Positions 24,390 to 26,265 of a stretch of 26,265 bases of DNA are shown here, piece after piece. Made by a program: the position numbers and the translations under genes. The DNA comes from an uncultured Lachnospiraceae bacterium (GTDB lineage Bacteria > Bacillota > Clostridia > Lachnospirales > Lachnospiraceae). The notes under the pieces are model-generated. The model was given only the letters and a program-made list of their open reading frames with translations. It did not search any database and had not been told where the DNA came from. Position 1 is the stretch's first letter. The number at the start of each line of letters is the position of its first letter. The stretch lies in NCBI GenBank assembly GCA_902782655.1, contig CACZNY010000076.1, positions 1 through 26,265 of the forward strand. The letters run 5' to 3'.

Positions 24390-25385
24390 TCAGTCTTCCT
24401 CCTTATATCCTGCCATCGTATCCACATATTTGCCTGTCCCCGCAGCAACCGCTGTCATGGGATCCTCTGCCGTCATGGTGTTTATACCGGTTTTCTCCGT
24501 GATAAGCTCCTCGAGTCCTCTGAGCATTGCGCCTCCGCCGGTGAGCACGATGCCTCTGGACGCTATATCCGCTGCCAGCTCCGGAGGTGTCCTCTCCAGT
24601 ACGCCGTGTATGGCTTCTATTATCTGAGCCGTGACCTCTCTTAAAGCCTCCTCAGTTTCTTCGGAGGAAACCTTTACGGTTACGGGAAGTCCGGTGAGGA
24701 GGTTCCTCCCCCTTATGTCCATATAATCAACCTCGGGCTTTCTGAAAACACAGCCGATATGTATTTTCAGATCCTCAGCGGTCGGCTCTCCTATCAGGAG
24801 ATTATGCTTCTTTCTCATATACCTTACTATGGCATCATCAAAGTCATCTCCCGCCACCTTGATCGATGTCGATTCCACCGGCCCGCCCAGGGAAATGACG
24901 GCTATATCCGATGTGCCGCCGCCTATATCCACTACCATGTTTCCGCAGGGCTTGGTGATGTCTATGCCGGCACCTATGGCGGCTGCTATGGGCTCCTCTA
25001 TGATCTTTACATCCCTGGCGCCTGCCTGATACGCCGCATCCTCGACGGCCTTTCTTTCGACCTCGGATGCTGCCGACGGAACTCCCACGCATACCCTTGG
25101 CTTCCTGAAGGTTCTTTTTCCTACGGCCTTTTGTATGAAGTGCTTCAGCATCTTCTCTGTAACCGTATAGTTTGATATGACTCCCTGCCTCATGGGTCTT
25201 ATGGCTACCACATTACCCGGAGTACGGCCAAGCATAAGCCTTGCCTCCTCACCGATAGCCATTATCTTGTTTGTGTCCCTGTCAAAAGCCACTACAGAGG
25301 GCTCCTTCAGGACGACGCCCTTGCCTCTTATATATACGAGTACGCTTGCCGTACCGAGATCTATGCCTATATCTATACCTGCCAT
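24390..25385 (-). CDS. mbl: MreB/Mbl actin-like cell-shape protein
   Basis: A 331-residue bacterial actin that guides side-wall synthesis. The actin-fold nucleotide motifs are visible: phosphate-1 DLGTASVLVY (residues 9-18), phosphate-2 VDIGGGTSD (about 153-161) and adenosine VLTGGGAML (about 287-295). The call Mbl rather than MreB rests on the following flhO-flhP genes, the same order as in Bacillus subtilis; the shape genes mreC and mreD, which follow mreB, are not here. TGAGG precedes the ATG. It is the first gene of the ten-gene run. Confidence 0.92.
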   Translation of the reverse strand: MAGIDIGIDLGTASVLVYIRGKGVVLKEPSVVAFDRDTNKIMAIGEEARLMLGRTPGNVVAIRPMRQGVISNYTVTEKMLKHFIQKAVGKRTFRKPRVCVGVPSAASEVERKAVEDAAYQAGARDVKIIEEPIAAAIGAGIDITKPCGNMVVDIGGGTSDIAVISLGGPVESTSIKVAGDDFDDAIVRYMRKKHNLLIGEPTAEDLKIHIGCVFRKPEVDYMDIRGRNLLTGLPVTVKVSSEETEEALREVTAQIIEAIHGVLERTPPELAADIASRGIVLTGGGAMLRGLEELITEKTGINTMTAEDPMTAVAAGTGKYVDTMAGYKEED

Positions 25386-25430
25386 TGTTTCCTCATTTCA
25401 TTATTATCCTGCCGACTTTTCTGACAAAAT

Positions 25431-25459
25431 AGGATAACCCAAAATGCCGAAACTTTCAA
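25431..25459 (-). promoter_or_regulatory. Promoter of the mbl-to-cdaR run
   Basis: On the minus strand, TTGAAA (25459-25454) and TATCCT (25436-25431) are 17 bases apart. The leader to the mbl ATG would be about 40 bases. No other convincing promoter was noticed within the short gaps of the following ten genes. Confidence 0.5.
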
Positions 25460-25530
25460 TAATGACAATCGGGCAGGGGAAACCGTCCCTTCCCTCGATC
25501 ATAGCTTGTAGCCTGGCGGCCTTATTGCGT

Positions 25531-25567
25531 AAAAAAACACGGACGCAGCTGTATTTTCGCGTCCGTG
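25531..25567 (-). terminator. Intrinsic terminator of uvrA
   Basis: A perfect 9-bp stem (CACGGACGC at 25538-25546, GCGTCCGTG at 25559-25567) with a 12-base loop is followed on the minus strand by seven T. It lies about 65 bases after the uvrA stop and separates uvrA from the mbl promoter. Confidence 0.88.
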
Positions 25568-25632
25568 CTCAAAAAAATCCTTCCATGTAGTACATATATC
25601 GGACAGTACTGTGGATTTCTGAACCCCTTTTT

Positions 25633-26265
25633 TTATTTTTTCAGCATTTTTGCAATATAAAAACCGGTATAGCTGTTTTTATCCTTCGCAACCTGTTCCG
25701 GTGTGCCCGAGGTCACAACGGTTCCGCCGCCGTCTCCCCCCTCCGGTCCCATATCAATGATATAGTCACCGCATTTTATCACATCCAGATTATGTTCTAT
25801 GACCACCACCGTATTCCCGGTCTCAGCCAGCCTGTCCAATATGGTGACCAGCTTCTTCACATCATCAAAATGAAGTCCGGTGGTCGGCTCGTCAAGGATA
25901 TAAATTGTCTTTCCCGTGCTTCTTTTTGAGAGCTCCGTTGCAAGCTTGATCCTCTGCGCCTCTCCCCCTGAGAGCTCGGTAGAAGGCTGGCCAAGCTTCA
26001 CATATCCCAGACCCACATCATACAGGGTCTGTATCTTATTCCTTATGGTTGGGACATTATCAAAAAACTCCAGAGCCTCCTCCACCGTCATATCCAGCAC
26101 ATCGGAAATATCCTTGCCTTTATAGGTCACATCAAGAGTTTCCCTGTTATACCGTTTCCCATGGCAGACATCACAGGGAACATATACATCCGGCAGGAAG
26201 TGCATCTCTATCTTTATTATCCCGTCTCCGCTGCAGGCCTCACATCTTCCGCCCTTTACATTGAA
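25633..26265 (-). CDS. uvrA: UvrABC excinuclease subunit A, C-terminal part (runs off the window)
   Basis: The last 210 codons of UvrA, the ATPase that finds bulky DNA lesions in nucleotide-excision repair. The visible part opens in the second zinc-binding module (CEACSGDG and [10 protein letters not shown]). It continues with the ABC signature [17 protein letters not shown], Walker [12 protein letters not shown] and the H-loop [10 protein letters not shown]. The frame is open to the window edge, so the 5' end lies outside. A strong terminator follows the stop. It is separated from the mbl operon by about 245 bases. Confidence 0.97.
   Translation of the reverse strand, partial: FNVKGGRCEACSGDGIIKIEMHFLPDVYVPCDVCHGKRYNRETLDVTYKGKDISDVLDMTVEEALEFFDNVPTIRNKIQTLYDVGLGYVKLGQPSTELSGGEAQRIKLATELSKRSTGKTIYILDEPTTGLHFDDVKKLVTILDRLAETGNTVVVIEHNLDVIKCGDYIIDMGPEGGDGGGTVVTSGTPEQVAKDKNSYTGFYIAKMLKK

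Overview
The window looks like chromosomal DNA of a motile, plant-polysaccharide-using member of the Clostridia, most likely Lachnospiraceae (Butyrivibrio/Roseburia-like). This is an inference from gene content: a GH43/ABC/AraC xylan-type sugar locus with a DUF624 protein, the Gram-positive gene order mbl-flhO-flhP, HPr with both His15 and Ser46, a cdaA-cdaR pair, and a long-form LeuA. There are no tRNA or rRNA genes, CRISPR arrays or intact transposases.

Layout. (1) 1-6560 is a sugar-utilisation island. It holds a GH43 glycosidase (-), a divergent AraC regulator (+), a three-gene ABC importer (binding protein, permease, permease; -) without its own ATPase, and a divergent DUF624 membrane protein (+). 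The first 180 bases hold only a repeat-like, gene-less reading frame. (2) 6649-10361 has a PilZ protein (+) followed by galE and an overlapping manC-manA pair (-), which supply UDP-galactose and GDP-mannose precursors for surface polysaccharide. (3) 10476-13410 has a PPP-type metallophosphatase coupled to nth (-) and a divergent large GT-C-like membrane protein (+). (4) 13433-15539 has leuA behind an HPr gene (-), separated by a strong terminator that may also contain the leuA promoter. (5) 15555-15759 is a GC-rich, repeat-like insert bounded by 8-bp direct repeats. (6) 15761-25385 is a continuous ten-gene, same-strand run: mbl, flhO, flhP, flgJ-type, recD2, comF, two unknown membrane proteins, cdaA, cdaR. 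Most junctions overlap or are a few bases long. (7) 25531-26265 is the 3' end of uvrA with its terminator.

How the genes work together. The sugar island looks self-contained: AraC would sense the sugar, the importer would bring in oligosaccharides, and GH43 would cleave them in the cytoplasm. The long run joins cell shape (Mbl), flagellar rod assembly, DNA repair/uptake functions (RecD2, ComF) and c-di-AMP synthesis (CdaA-CdaR) in what is probably one transcription unit starting at a promoter at 25431-25459. Two uncharacterised multi-pass membrane proteins lie directly upstream of cdaA and are the most interesting unknowns. glmM, which commonly follows cdaA-cdaR in Firmicutes, is absent; the repeat-like insert starts right after the cdaR stop codon.
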